The translations under genes and the position numbers were made by a program. Shown here in pieces: positions 63,246 to 64,000 of a stretch of DNA of 64,000 nt. The stretch spans positions 958,418 through 1,022,417 of the forward strand of contig WBMV01004353.1 of the NCBI GenBank assembly GCA_013396655.1. Direction: 5' to 3'. The first letter of the stretch is position 1. Each line of letters starts with the position of its first letter. This stretch comes from Campylorhamphus procurvoides (taxonomy: Eukaryota > Chordata > Aves > Passeriformes > Dendrocolaptidae). A model generated the notes under the pieces. It was not told the origin of the DNA, made no database searches, and was given only the letters and a program-made list of their open reading frames with translations.

Positions 63246-64000
63246 GTGAGAATCTTAAGTAAACAGATACAAAAAAATTAAAACTAACCCTTAACTTGAA
63301 CTCTTGAAGAGTTAAACTTATATTATATTGCTTGAGAAAATCACCCAATATAACTATAGTGGCCATATCAACCTCTTGGTATAACAGATGCAAAATGTCT
63401 TATGTTATTCCTGTTTTGGTTCATGCCTTTTTTGGTGTTTGTCTATGTATATAGAAACACAGATATAACATACTGTACCTTCTAGTGAGCTATGATACCA
63501 TATAAAACACAGAATAATGTCAACGTGCTGAAAAAAAGCATTTCTTTACTAAAAGCATACCTTCTCACCCTCAAAAATAATAATAAATTCTTTAAAAAGA
63601 AATAAAAAGGTAGCATCAGCCATAGGCTTCTAAGTGGGTCAGTAAAAGAAACACTTGTTAGCCCCATGGCAGGAGTAGTTCCAAAGACTAGTATTCAAAG
63701 TTCCATCGTAGATGGGAACACAGGTTTACACCCCTATAAGGGGAGAATCACAACTTTCTTCTTGAACCATTTTAAAAATTTATAAACTCAGCTGTTATTT
63801 GAAATGCATTGAAGGCATGGTACTGTTTTGTAGTTGAGAGAACAGAGATTCTACTCCTAATTGTATCCCAGTAGCACTGATGCCAGAACAGCATCTGGGC
63901 TGCCCAAGACCACCTACAGAGCTGTTGGAGTAATGAAATTACCTGCTCTGTCCCAGCAGAGAAGCTGTGGCACCATATCACTGTGCTTAATAGTGGTGGG
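63246..64000 (+). other. ABRAXAS1: Start of ABRAXAS1 intron 3
   Basis: AT-rich sequence to the window end. I find no counterpart of the next exon (FYN... region in human), so the intron continues beyond 64000. Confidence 0.6.

Overview
The window looks like nuclear DNA from a bird. It carries several CR1 LINE 3' ends (minus-strand copies open with the typical tagaatggtt-type tail), an ERVL-type solo LTR of the kind common in songbirds, and a betaretrovirus-like remnant. It also holds interrupted vertebrate genes with short exons and GC-rich CpG-island first exons. Gene order matches the vertebrate GPAT3/ABRAXAS1 locus, with the two genes divergently transcribed. I cannot name the species; a passerine is my guess from the LTR.

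Layout. 0.1-2.2 kb: a CR1 tail and a decayed endogenous retrovirus with one LTR. 3.4-3.9 kb: a second CR1 tail. 7.9-32.4 kb, minus strand: GPAT3 (ER glycerol-3-phosphate acyltransferase), complete in 12 coding exons. I could splice them by hand into one open frame of 444 codons with every exon phase matching. Its first exon sits in a CpG island at 32.3-33.3 kb and its intron 1 starts with a C/G-rich minisatellite. 33.7-44.7 kb: intergenic, mostly without recognisable features apart from a CpG-dense patch and a CR1 fragment near 40.1-40.5 kb. 44.7-54.05 kb, minus strand: a second, decayed GPAT3-like copy. It has recognisable counterparts of exons 1 and 6-12, none of exons 2-5, two in-frame stops and two frame disruptions. 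54.05-59.8 kb: intergenic. 60.5 kb to the window end, plus strand: the first three exons of ABRAXAS1 (BRCA1-A complex scaffold), which continues beyond the window. Its intron 1 holds another minisatellite and a CR1, and intron 2 holds an unexplained exon-like 150-bp open segment with matching phases and splice sites.

The assembly is imperfect. Besides a 464-base N run, single Ns at 26176, 28186, 32450 and 32881 mark contig joins flanked by apparently identical sequence. I infer false duplications and one misplaced contig (25596-26175); GPAT3 exon 1 is partly duplicated by this. A fifth single N (60941) lies in the ABRAXAS1 minisatellite.

The two genes are not functionally linked: GPAT3 makes lysophosphatidic acid for triglyceride synthesis, and ABRAXAS1 works in ubiquitin-dependent DNA-damage signalling. 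The most interesting items are the decayed tandem GPAT3 paralogue and the candidate novel ABRAXAS1 cassette exon.
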